Positions 1 to 6,186 of a stretch of DNA of 14,494 bases are shown here, piece after piece. The stretch covers positions 1 to 14,494 of the forward strand of contig JAHHTO010000054.1 of NCBI GenBank assembly GCA_020024595.1. Reading direction: 5' to 3'. A program made the position numbers and the translations under genes. Under the pieces are notes generated by a model that was given only the letters and a program-made list of their open reading frames with translations, was not told the origin of the DNA and made no database searches. This DNA is from Schaedlerella sp. (GTDB lineage Bacteria > Bacillota > Clostridia > Lachnospirales > Lachnospiraceae). Every line of letters begins with the position of its first letter. The first letter of the stretch is position 1.

Positions 1-202
1 TTCGGTGGTTGAATTTTGTATCATTGGTGCAGTCGGAGGGATGATTTCTCAAATTGGAGATTTGGCTGCCTCTGCCATTAAACGGAATTATGGAATTAAG
101 GATTATGGCAAATTGATTCCAGGACATGGTGGGATTTTGGATCGATTTGACAGTGTGATTTTTACGGCACCGATTATTTATTATCTTGCAGTAATGTTAT
201 AA
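1..202 (+). CDS. cdsA: Phosphatidate cytidylyltransferase, C-terminal fragment
   Basis: This is the last 66 residues of a gene that begins upstream of the window. The enzyme makes CDP-diacylglycerol from phosphatidate and CTP at the membrane, the branch point for phospholipid synthesis. The fragment carries the family's C-terminal signature: a GDLAASAIKR segment, then KDYGKLIPGHGGILDRFDS. The lysine-aspartate, PGHGG and DRxD elements are those of the CdsA active site. A final hydrophobic segment (IIYYLAVML) ends the protein at a TAA. The reading frame is open to the left edge. The gene lies 45 bp before dxr, the usual uppS-cdsA-dxr-rseP order of Firmicutes, so it is probably co-transcribed with dxr. 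No terminator is visible in the gap. Confidence 0.95.
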   Translation, partial: SVVEFCIIGAVGGMISQIGDLAASAIKRNYGIKDYGKLIPGHGGILDRFDSVIFTAPIIYYLAVML

Positions 203-247
203 TGATTTAAGAGAAATGTAACAGGTGATAAAGAGGGCATAAATAAA

Positions 248-1405
248 ATGAAGAAGATAGCAATTTTGGGTTCTACCGGTTCTATTGGAACACAGACATT
301 AGAAGTGGTGAGAGAAAATGGAAATATTCAGGTTCTTGCGCTTGCGGCGGGAAGTAATATCAGATGTTTAGAAGAACAGATTCGAGAGTTTCATCCAAAG
401 CTGGTGGCTGTTTGGAACTCAGAGAAAGCGGAGGAATTGAAGACCTATGTACGGGATCTTGATGTGAAGATTGTGTCTGGTATGGAGGGACTTCTGGAAG
501 TGGCAGTGATTCCGGGAACAGAAATTTTGGTGACAGCGATTGTAGGAATGATTGGAATCTGTCCGACGATTGAAGCAATTAAGGCTGGAAAAGATATTGC
601 ACTTGCGAATAAGGAAACATTGGTAACGGCAGGACATATTATTATGCCTCTGGCAAAAGAGTGTGGAGTGCAAATTTTGCCAGTAGACAGTGAACACAGT
701 GCCATATTTCAGTCATTGCAGGGGGGACAGCAGAAGTCACTTCATAAGATTTTGCTGACTGCTTCGGGCGGACCCTTCAGGGGAAAGAAGAGAGAAGAAC
801 TGAAGCACATTCAGGTGGAGGATGCATTGAAACACCCAAACTGGGAGATGGGACGGAAAATTACGATTGATTCCTCAACCATGGTGAATAAAGGTCTAGA
901 AGTGATAGAGGCAAAATGGCTTTTTGATGTCAGTATCGATCAGGTGGAAGTAGTGATACAGCCGCAGAGTATTATTCATTCCATGGTAGAATACGAAGAC
1001 GGTGCAATTATTGCGGAACTTGGAACACCGGATATGAAGCTGCCGATTCAGTATGCGTTGTATTATCCAGAGAGGAGATATCTGCCAGGTGAGCGGCTCG
1101 ACTTTGGAAAGCTGTCACAGATTACATTTGAAAAGCCGGATTTGGAGACTTTTTATGGTTTGAAACTTGCATTTGAGGCAGGGCGTGCCGGTGGGACCCT
1201 TCCTACTGTGTTCAATGCGGCAAATGAGAAGGCTGTTGCTCTTTTCTTAGATCGGAAAATTCATTATCTGCAGATTCCGGAATTGATCCAGGAGTGCATG
1301 GAGCGACATCAGAATATTGAAAATCCGACATTGGAGCAGATTCTGGGGACGGAGCAAGAGGTCTATTCCTATATTGATGAGAAACTAAGCAGGGAGCGTG
1401 GATAA
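248..1405 (+). CDS. dxr: 1-deoxy-D-xylulose 5-phosphate reductoisomerase
   Basis: This cytoplasmic enzyme catalyses the NADPH-dependent conversion of 1-deoxy-D-xylulose 5-phosphate to 2-C-methyl-D-erythritol 4-phosphate, the committed step of the MEP isoprenoid pathway. At 385 residues it has normal family length. Visible motifs are the NADPH-binding GSTGSIG (residues 8-14), ANKETL (120-125), the metal-binding VDSEH (146-150, Asp147 and Glu149), the TASGGPF loop (171-177), HPNWEMG (196-202) and STMVNKGLE (210-218), whose Glu218 should be the third metal ligand. The QPQSIIHSMVEY strand follows. The C-terminal helical domain is present and there is no sign of damage. The start is the first ATG, preceded by AAAGAGGG about 11 bases upstream. 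It sits between cdsA and rseP, as in many Firmicutes. Confidence 0.97.
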   Translation: MKKIAILGSTGSIGTQTLEVVRENGNIQVLALAAGSNIRCLEEQIREFHPKLVAVWNSEKAEELKTYVRDLDVKIVSGMEGLLEVAVIPGTEILVTAIVGMIGICPTIEAIKAGKDIALANKETLVTAGHIIMPLAKECGVQILPVDSEHSAIFQSLQGGQQKSLHKILLTASGGPFRGKKREELKHIQVEDALKHPNWEMGRKITIDSSTMVNKGLEVIEAKWLFDVSIDQVEVVIQPQSIIHSMVEYEDGAIIAELGTPDMKLPIQYALYYPERRYLPGERLDFGKLSQITFEKPDLETFYGLKLAFEAGRAGGTLPTVFNAANEKAVALFLDRKIHYLQIPELIQECMERHQNIENPTLEQILGTEQEVYSYIDEKLSRERG

Positions 1406-1450
1406 TAGGGAACGCATGCTTGTGCATGGGGAATCAGTGATCTTGCTAAT

Positions 1451-1479
1451 TTGATAGTTAAAGGATTTAGAAGTATTAT
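1451..1479 (+). promoter_or_regulatory. Predicted sigma-A promoter for rseP
   Basis: TTGATA (1451-1456) and TATTAT (1474-1479) are separated by 17 bp, and each matches its consensus at five of six positions. Transcription would start near 1486, giving a leader of under 20 bases that still includes the GGTGG ribosome binding site. This would let rseP be expressed apart from dxr. The 98-bp dxr-rseP gap otherwise holds only a small CATGC/GCATG hairpin (1415-1428) with no U-tract. Confidence 0.5.
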
Positions 1480-1503
1480 AAAAATAGAAAAGGTGGAAGT
1501 TGA

Positions 1504-2538
1504 ATGGGTATTATATTGGCGATTCTTTTGTTCAGTGCAATTATCATTATTCATGAACTGGGTCACTTTTTGCTTGCAAAGGCAAATAAAATTCGTGTGG
1601 ATGAGTTCTCGCTTGGTTTGGGACCGACATTGTTTGGAAAACAGATGGGAGAGACAAAGTTCTCGTTAAAATTGCTGCCTTTTGGCGGTGCCTGTATGAT
1701 GGGCGAAGATGATGTAAATGATAGATCGGAAGGAAGTTTTAATAGTAAATCCGTATGGGCGCGGATGTCTGTTATTGTGGCCGGTCCGGTCTTTAATCTG
1801 ATTCTGGGGTGGATTCTTTGTGTCATTATGGTTTCTTGGATTGGGTATATGGCCCCGGTAGTGAGTGGGGTGGATGAAGGATATTCTGCAGCCCAACAGG
1901 GAATACAGGCGGGAGATGTTATTACAAAAGTGAATGGAAAGAGCATACATTTGTGGGATGATATCAGTCTGGAGAACCTGACAAATACGGGAGGGAAGCC
2001 GATTGAGATTACCTATGCCAGAGATGGAAAAGAAACAGTTGTTATCGTGGAACCCCGTCAGTTAGAAGGTGACGCATATCCAAGAATGGGGATCAGCGGA
2101 CCGGCTGAACGCACCAGAACAGGGATTTTTGGGTCGCTCCGCTATGGAGTCTATACTGTGAAATATTGGGTGGACTATACATTTGAATGTCTGAAAATGT
2201 TAATTGGAGGACAGGTAGGGATTCGAGACTTATCTGGTCCGGTAGGAATCGTCAATGTAGTAGATGATGCCTATCAAAGTTCTGTGAAATATGGGATTGA
2301 AAACGTGATTTTGAGTCTGATGAATATTTGTATTTTGATTACTGCCAATCTGGGAATTATGAATCTGTTGCCGATTCCTGCTTTGGATGGTGGTCGATTG
2401 GTATTTTTAATTCTAGAGGCGATCCGTGGAAAACGAATTTCACCTGAAAAAGAAGGAATGGTACATTTCGCCGGATTTGCGTTTCTGATGGTGCTGATGG
2501 TGATTGTGATGTTTAATGATATTGTGAGGATATTGTAA
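1504..2538 (+). CDS. rseP: RIP metalloprotease RseP (site-2 protease family)
   Basis: This is an integral membrane zinc protease of the M50/site-2 protease family, which cleaves transmembrane substrates such as anti-sigma factors or remnant signal peptides. At 344 residues it has the compact length usual in Firmicutes. The zinc-binding HELGH is at residues 17-21, inside the first membrane segment. AGPVFN (93-98) lies at the start of the second hydrophobic block. A single PDZ-like domain spans about 118-200 (GYSAAQQGIQAGDVITKVNG is its core). GPVGIV is at 245-250, and NLLPIPALDGG (287-297) supplies the third zinc ligand, Asp295. The chosen ATG has AAAGGTGG seven bases upstream. It follows dxr as expected. 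In many relatives ispG and polC come next, but here a tiny cysteine-knuckle gene and a hairpin follow. The physiological substrate cannot be told from sequence. Confidence 0.95.
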   Translation: MGIILAILLFSAIIIIHELGHFLLAKANKIRVDEFSLGLGPTLFGKQMGETKFSLKLLPFGGACMMGEDDVNDRSEGSFNSKSVWARMSVIVAGPVFNLILGWILCVIMVSWIGYMAPVVSGVDEGYSAAQQGIQAGDVITKVNGKSIHLWDDISLENLTNTGGKPIEITYARDGKETVVIVEPRQLEGDAYPRMGISGPAERTRTGIFGSLRYGVYTVKYWVDYTFECLKMLIGGQVGIRDLSGPVGIVNVVDDAYQSSVKYGIENVILSLMNICILITANLGIMNLLPIPALDGGRLVFLILEAIRGKRISPEKEGMVHFAGFAFLMVLMVIVMFNDIVRIL

Positions 2539-2573
2539 GAAGGTTCGAACATACAACAGGAGGAAAGACACAA

Positions 2574-2747
2574 ATGATGCGTGTGTTTTATTGCATAAAA
2601 TGCAAAAAATATTACTATACAAATAAACAGGACCGGGCGGTATGCTGTGGTGAACCGATGTATCAGGTGGATGTGGAATTTACGGACTTTGTGAAGATGG
2701 ATCAGGAAGAACGAGAAGAATTTCTGCGGCTTTATGCATTAGCATAA
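2574..2747 (+). CDS. Small cysteine-knuckle (possible zinc ribbon) protein, unknown function
   Basis: This 57-residue reading frame starts at tandem ATG codons (2574 and 2577) with a strong CAGGAGGA ribosome binding site (2557-2564) nine bases upstream, 35 bp after rseP. I do not recognise a named family. The N-terminal half has CIKC (Cys7, Cys10) and then CCGEPM (Cys24, Cys25), the spacing and Cys-Gly knuckle expected of a small zinc ribbon. The C-terminal half is acidic and likely helical (KMDQEEREEFLRLYALA). It has no signal peptide or membrane segment, so it is probably cytoplasmic. Its last codons and its stop lie inside a long hairpin (2716-2763). The strong ribosome binding site, the sensible composition and the terminator-bounded position argue that it is real. 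Co-transcription with rseP is likely, but a role in that pathway is only a guess. Confidence 0.72.
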   Translation: MMRVFYCIKCKKYYYTNKQDRAVCCGEPMYQVDVEFTDFVKMDQEEREEFLRLYALA

Positions 2748-2763
2748 GGCCGCAGAAATTCTT
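2716..2763 (+). terminator. 22-bp hairpin overlapping the end of the small gene, probable terminator
   Basis: The arms 2716-2737 and 2742-2763 pair over 22 bp with only one T-G wobble (2731/2748) and a 4-base ATTA loop. The GC-rich centre is GCGGC/GCCGC, and the 3' arm ends AAATTCTTT, a modest U-rich tail. It encloses the last codons and TAA stop of the 57-residue gene. It most likely ends the cdsA-dxr-rseP transcript. Because the stem is nearly symmetric, it may also stabilise the mRNA 3' end. Confidence 0.65.
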
Positions 2764-2819
2764 TGAAAACGAATATACAGGGGGAGATTTTGAAAAGAGA
2801 GAATCAACAACATTGATGC

Positions 2820-2846
2820 ACAGCTTCAAATCAAATGCATATAGTA
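2820..2846 (+). promoter_or_regulatory. Possible sigma-K-like promoter of the spore-type gene
   Basis: AC (2820-2821) and CATATAGTA (2838-2846) are separated by 16 bp, matching the AC-N16-CATANNNTA pattern known for the late mother-cell sigma factor SigK. No good sigma-A promoter is seen between the preceding hairpin and the gene. Transcription from here would start near 2852, which would clip the ribosome binding site of the ATG at 2861 and favour the ATG at 2879. Short motifs like this arise by chance in AT-rich DNA, so this is suggestive only. Confidence 0.3.
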
Positions 2847-2860
2847 ATAGAGAGGTTTTA

Positions 2861-4153
2861 ATGAAGGGCAGCAAAAATATGAGTGTTGTGCAGAAAATGC
2901 AGATTGAAGATGGAAATCAGTCAGTAGATAAGGGCAGACTTCGGATTGCCGTTACATCAGGTATCACTTCTTATCCAGTTGCAGATGCAACCATTTCTAT
3001 TTCTTATACTGGGGTTCCAGACAGTACGTTAGAACAATTGAAAACAGATAGTTCCGGGTTGACAGAAGAAATTGAACTGGACACACCACCATTGGAGTAC
3101 AGCATGGATCCGGCACAAGAAAATCAGCCTTATTCGGAATATACGCTGGATATCAGCGCACCCGGGTTTGAACGGATGAGTATTTCAGGAACAGAACTTC
3201 TGGCAGGAGTGACAGCAATCCAGAATGTTCGTCTTCGTCCGCTCAATCCAGAAGGTGGAGCAGATATATTTGTGATTCCAGGGCATACACTTTATGAAGA
3301 GTACTCACCGAAGATTGCGGAAGATGAAATCAAACCGATAAATGAAAGTGGAGAAATTGTACTGAGTCGTGTGGTGGTACCGGAATATATTGTTGTCCAT
3401 GATGGTTCTCCGCGGGATACAACAGCAAAAAATTATTATGTGAGGTATAAGGACTATATAAAAAACGTGGCTTCCAGTGAGATTTATGCAACTTGGCCAG
3501 AAAATACGATTCGGGCAAATGTACTGGCAATCATGTCTTTTACTCTGAACCGGGTATATACAGAGTGGTATCGGAATAAAGGATATGACTTTACCATTAC
3601 TTCGTCGACGGCATTTGATCATAAATGGATCCCAGAACGAAATATTTATGACACAATATCAGTAGTGGTGGATGAGCTTTTTGGAAATTATTTATCCAGA
3701 CCGAATGTGCGTCAGCCGATTCTGACACAGTATTGTGATGGCAAACGTGTCCAGTGTCCGGACTGGATGACGCAATGGGGGTCAAAATCACTGGGAGATC
3801 AGGGATATAGTGCGATCGAAATTCTTCGTTATTATTATGGCGATAACATGTACATCAATACGGCACCGGAGATCTCTGGAATCCCATCCTCCTGGCCTGG
3901 GGACACACTGGAACTTGGCTCACGAGGAGATAAGGTACGGCAGATGCAAGAACAACTGAATACGATTGCGGGTGCCTATCCGGCAATTCCCAAAATACAG
4001 GCAGATGGCATATATGGACCGGCAACGGTTGAAGCGGTCAGTGTATTTCAGTCGATTTTCGGACTTCCACCGACAGGGGATGTTGACTTCCGAACCTGGT
4101 TCAAGATTTCTGAAATTTTTGTGGGTGTATCTAGGATTGCGGAACTTGTGTAA
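2861..4153 (+). CDS. Spore-type peptidoglycan-binding protein with SpoIID-like middle region
   Basis: The 430-residue protein has three parts. Residues 25-127 look like a carboxypeptidase-regulatory-like beta domain (GRLRIAVTSG, then a TDSSG turn and APGFE). Residues 170-335 resemble the SpoIID-like region seen in clostridial proteins often labelled spore cortex-lytic proteins (core NTIRANVLAIMSFTLNRVY, 215-233). Residues 349-417 form a PG_binding_1 repeat (LGSRGDKVRQMQEQL, ADGIYGPATVEAVSVFQ, GLPPTGDVD). There is no signal peptide or membrane segment, so it may act inside the mother cell or on the forespore. No catalytic residue is certain. The ATG at 2861 has GAGAGG five to six bases upstream. 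ATG 2879 (weaker AAGGG site) is the main alternative. The in-frame TTG/ATG at 2813/2816 lacks a ribosome binding site. It stands alone between two terminators, so it is probably monocistronic. Confidence 0.8.
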   Translation: MKGSKNMSVVQKMQIEDGNQSVDKGRLRIAVTSGITSYPVADATISISYTGVPDSTLEQLKTDSSGLTEEIELDTPPLEYSMDPAQENQPYSEYTLDISAPGFERMSISGTELLAGVTAIQNVRLRPLNPEGGADIFVIPGHTLYEEYSPKIAEDEIKPINESGEIVLSRVVVPEYIVVHDGSPRDTTAKNYYVRYKDYIKNVASSEIYATWPENTIRANVLAIMSFTLNRVYTEWYRNKGYDFTITSSTAFDHKWIPERNIYDTISVVVDELFGNYLSRPNVRQPILTQYCDGKRVQCPDWMTQWGSKSLGDQGYSAIEILRYYYGDNMYINTAPEISGIPSSWPGDTLELGSRGDKVRQMQEQLNTIAGAYPAIPKIQADGIYGPATVEAVSVFQSIFGLPPTGDVDFRTWFKISEIFVGVSRIAELV

Positions 4154-4158
4154 GATGT

Positions 4159-4200
4159 GTAGGCGGGGATTTATTCGTAAAAGCCCCGCCTATAGTTTTG
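4159..4200 (+). terminator. Rho-independent terminator after the spore-type gene
   Basis: TAGGCGGGG (4160-4168) pairs perfectly with CCCCGCCTA (4184-4192) across a 15-base loop, followed by a T-rich tail (TAGTTTTG). It starts six bases after the stop codon of the upstream gene. Confidence 0.85.
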
Positions 4201-4254
4201 CAATATACATGTAATCTGGGAAAGAATAGTGAAAAGAAGCATAGGATGAAAGAG

Positions 4255-4283
4255 TTGACAAAAGTTGTATGTGGTATTACATT
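4255..4283 (+). promoter_or_regulatory. Predicted sigma-A promoter for the sufC/sufB-type operon
   Basis: A perfect TTGACA (4255-4260) is separated by 17 bp from TACATT (4278-4283, four of six matches to TATAAT). It lies downstream of the preceding terminator and upstream of the Fe-S operon, with no other gene between. The start site would be near 4290. Confidence 0.55.
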
Positions 4284-4336
4284 TTTATATGGAGCTACGG
4301 TTCAAACAAGTTGAATTGCAGAAAACTTAGGAGATA

Positions 4337-4362
4337 GAATTTAAAATTCATGTATCACATGA
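4337..4362. repeat. Two adjacent palindromes, candidate operator
   Basis: GAATTT-A-AAATTC (4337-4349) is a perfect 6-bp inverted repeat around one base. It abuts TCATGT-ATC-ACATGA (4348-4362), a perfect 6-bp inverted repeat around three bases. They lie about 50-70 bp downstream of the predicted start site of the Fe-S operon. Such tandem dyads could bind a dimeric regulator, but neither matches an operator that I recognise. Confidence 0.3.
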
Positions 4363-4486
4363 TTTTGATTTTGTTTAAGAAAAGCCCGGTGATCTGGGGA
4401 AACAGTTCAGGGAACTGCTTGAATGGTTTCAAAGGTGATGCGAAAAATGAAAGTATGAAAACGGGAAGGAAGAGGTAGTGATAAAT

Positions 4487-5236
4487 ATGTTACAGGTCGA
4501 ACATTTATCATATGATGTACAGGAGGAAGGGAGACAGTCGGAGATTCTGTCCGATGTGAGTTTCTCTGTTGCAGACGGGGAGATGTTAGTAATTACCGGA
4601 CCGAATGGCGGTGGAAAGTCAACCCTCGCAAAAATTTTGATGGGAATTCATCAACCAACATCAGGAAACATTATATTAAATGGAAGAGATATTACCAAGA
4701 TGTCGGTGGATGAGCGTGCAAGAGCCGGGATTGGATTTGCATTTCAGCAGCCACCACGTTTTAAAGGAATGACTGTGAGACGGCTGCTTCATCTGGCAGC
4801 AGGACGTCCTTTGAGTGAGGATGAATGCTGTAATTTGTTAAGCAGTGTGGGGCTGTGTGCAATGGAATATATTGACCGGGATGCAGATGCTACACTGTCT
4901 GGAGGAGAGATGAAGAGGATTGAAATTGCAACAGTACTTGCAAAGCAACATGACATCTGTATATTTGATGAGCCTGAGGCAGGCATTGACCTCTGGAGTT
5001 TTTCTATGTTGATTAAGCGGTTTGAGCAGATTCATAATGAGAAGAAAGAAAGTCTGATCCTGATCTCTCATCAAGAGAGGATTATTCAGATGGCAGATCG
5101 AATTATGGTGATCGCAGAGGGCAAAGTAGAGTCTGCGGGAGAAACGAGGGTGATCATGCCACAGCTTTTCGGCGAGGATGTGCAGTCTTGTGCATGTAGA
5201 CAGGAGAAAGGGGGCAGTATCTGTGGAGCTGAATAA
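4487..5236 (+). CDS. sufC: SufC-type Fe-S cluster assembly ATPase (SmsC-like)
   Basis: This soluble ABC-type ATPase partners the SufB-type scaffold encoded next and drives Fe-S cluster assembly. The 249 residues match the family length of about 250. Walker A GPNGGGKST is at residues 38-46, the Q-loop FQQPP at 86-90, the signature LSGGE at 137-141, Walker B with the SufC-specific FDEPEAGID at 160-168, and the switch His at 195. The ATG at 4487 gives the usual ML-type N-terminus and lies 11 bases after AAGGAAGAGG. The in-frame GTG at 4478 would add three residues and is closer to the same site. The C-terminus has three cysteines (235, 237 and 246), which I do not regard as a standard SufC feature. 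The 3' end overlaps the next gene by 14 bp, indicating translational coupling. No sufS, sufU or iscR-like gene is adjacent. Confidence 0.93.
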   Translation: MLQVEHLSYDVQEEGRQSEILSDVSFSVADGEMLVITGPNGGGKSTLAKILMGIHQPTSGNIILNGRDITKMSVDERARAGIGFAFQQPPRFKGMTVRRLLHLAAGRPLSEDECCNLLSSVGLCAMEYIDRDADATLSGGEMKRIEIATVLAKQHDICIFDEPEAGIDLWSFSMLIKRFEQIHNEKKESLILISHQERIIQMADRIMVIAEGKVESAGETRVIMPQLFGEDVQSCACRQEKGGSICGAE

Positions 5237-6143
5237 AGTAACAGAAGGTGTGTTGGACGTAATTGATACCTATGGTTTTAGGCAGGATGGAGCGTATAAC
5301 CTGCGTCTGAATGGAATGGCAGTCTGCCATGGAGACAGTCGGCACATTCAGATTGTCAAGAAAGAAGATAAGCCTGGAATTGATATTTACATTAGCGGAG
5401 AGGCAAAAAATGAACAAGTACACATTCCGGTTGTGATGACAGAAGCCGGGGTGGACGAAGTTTACAATGATTTTTTTATTGAAGACGGAGCGGATGTGAT
5501 GATTGTAGCAGGATGTGGAATTCATGGCTCTGGCTGCAGTGAAACACGTCATGACGGGATTCATTCATTTCATGTGGGAAAGAATGCGAATGTCAAGTAT
5601 GTGGAGAATCATTATGCAGAGGGAAATGGGACAGGGAAAAAGGTATTGAATCCCATAACTAAGATATATGTTGGCGAGAATTCGGTATTTACATTGGAGA
5701 CCTCTCAAATCAAAGGAGTGGATTCCACAAAGCGTGAGAGTTATATTGAACTGGCTGAGAATGCCAAGTTGAATGTCACTGAAAAACTGATGACACATGA
5801 AAATCAGGAGGCAGTTTCTAATATGGAAATTGTGATGAAAGGAGAGAATAGTTCCGCTCGAATCATATCTCGTTCAGTAGGGAAAGGAACATCCAGACAG
5901 ATATTTCATCCAAAAGCGATTGGAGAAAATCAGTGTCATGCTCATGTGCAGTGTGATTCCATTATTATGGATCAAGCTGAGATCAGTTCGATTCCAGAAA
6001 TCAATGCGAAACATGTAGATGCACAGATTGTACATGAGGCTGCAATCGGAAGAATTAATGACGAGCAGTTGATTAAGTTGTGTACTTTTGGAATGACGGA
6101 AGAAGAGGCGGAAGCGGTTATCATTGAAAACTTCCTGCATTAG
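5223..6143 (+). CDS. sufB: SufB/SufD-family Fe-S scaffold, short form (SmsB-like)
   Basis: This cytoplasmic scaffold subunit works with the ATPase encoded immediately upstream. It has 306 residues, against roughly 420-500 for SufB or SufD of the full SUF system, and fits the two-component SufCB/SmsCB type found in anaerobes and archaea. The beta-helix core carries AGCGIHGSGC (96-105), HDGIHSF (110-116) and the C-terminal VQCDS (242-246, Cys244), SSIPEI (255-260, Glu259) and IVHEAAIGRI (269-278, His271). Cys244 and Glu259 align by motif with the residues of E. coli SufB thought important for cluster formation (my alignment from memory). The start is set at GTG 5223 because AAAGGGGG ends eight bases before it. 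The ATG at 5178 would overlap the ATPase gene by 59 bp and lacks a clear ribosome binding site. Confidence 0.9.
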   Translation: MELNKVTEGVLDVIDTYGFRQDGAYNLRLNGMAVCHGDSRHIQIVKKEDKPGIDIYISGEAKNEQVHIPVVMTEAGVDEVYNDFFIEDGADVMIVAGCGIHGSGCSETRHDGIHSFHVGKNANVKYVENHYAEGNGTGKKVLNPITKIYVGENSVFTLETSQIKGVDSTKRESYIELAENAKLNVTEKLMTHENQEAVSNMEIVMKGENSSARIISRSVGKGTSRQIFHPKAIGENQCHAHVQCDSIIMDQAEISSIPEINAKHVDAQIVHEAAIGRINDEQLIKLCTFGMTEEEAEAVIIENFLH

Positions 6144-6186
6144 TGAAAGATATATGAATGAAGATTTGATGGAAACAGGTGTAAAT

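Larger units (their letters stand above)
4201..4486 (+). other. Intergenic/leader region upstream of the SufC-type gene
   Basis: This gene-free stretch holds the sigma-A promoter at 4255-4283, so the transcript would have a leader of about 195 bases. Within it lie two adjacent palindromes: GAATTT-A-AAATTC (4337-4349) and TCATGT-ATC-ACATGA (4348-4362). A hairpin CAGTTC-AGG-GAACTG follows at 4404-4418. Two tiny reading frames look protein-like: 4246-4314 (22 residues, MKELTKVVCGITFLYGATVQ and two more) and 4350-4439 (29 residues, ending KKPGDLGKQFRELLEWFQR). They are in different frames and may be remnants of one decayed gene. I recognise no known riboswitch class. Confidence 0.5.

Noticed and set aside
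1415..1428. CATGC-TTGT-GCATG hairpin after dxr as a terminator
   Set aside because: The stem is only five base pairs with no T-run, so it cannot be supported as a terminator.
2813..2860. Upstream TTG/ATG start of the spore-type protein
   Set aside because: No ribosome binding site precedes it, and the extra residues add no recognisable element. ATG 2861 has GAGAGG at good spacing.
4284..4336. A YGSN-containing frame resembling the start of gamma-glutamylcyclotransferase-like proteins
   Set aside because: The match is four residues only. The frame stops after about 17 residues and the rest of the family is absent.
5178..5222. Upstream ATG start for the SufB-type gene
   Set aside because: It would overlap sufC by 59 bp without a clear ribosome binding site, while GTG 5223 has AAAGGGGG eight bases upstream.
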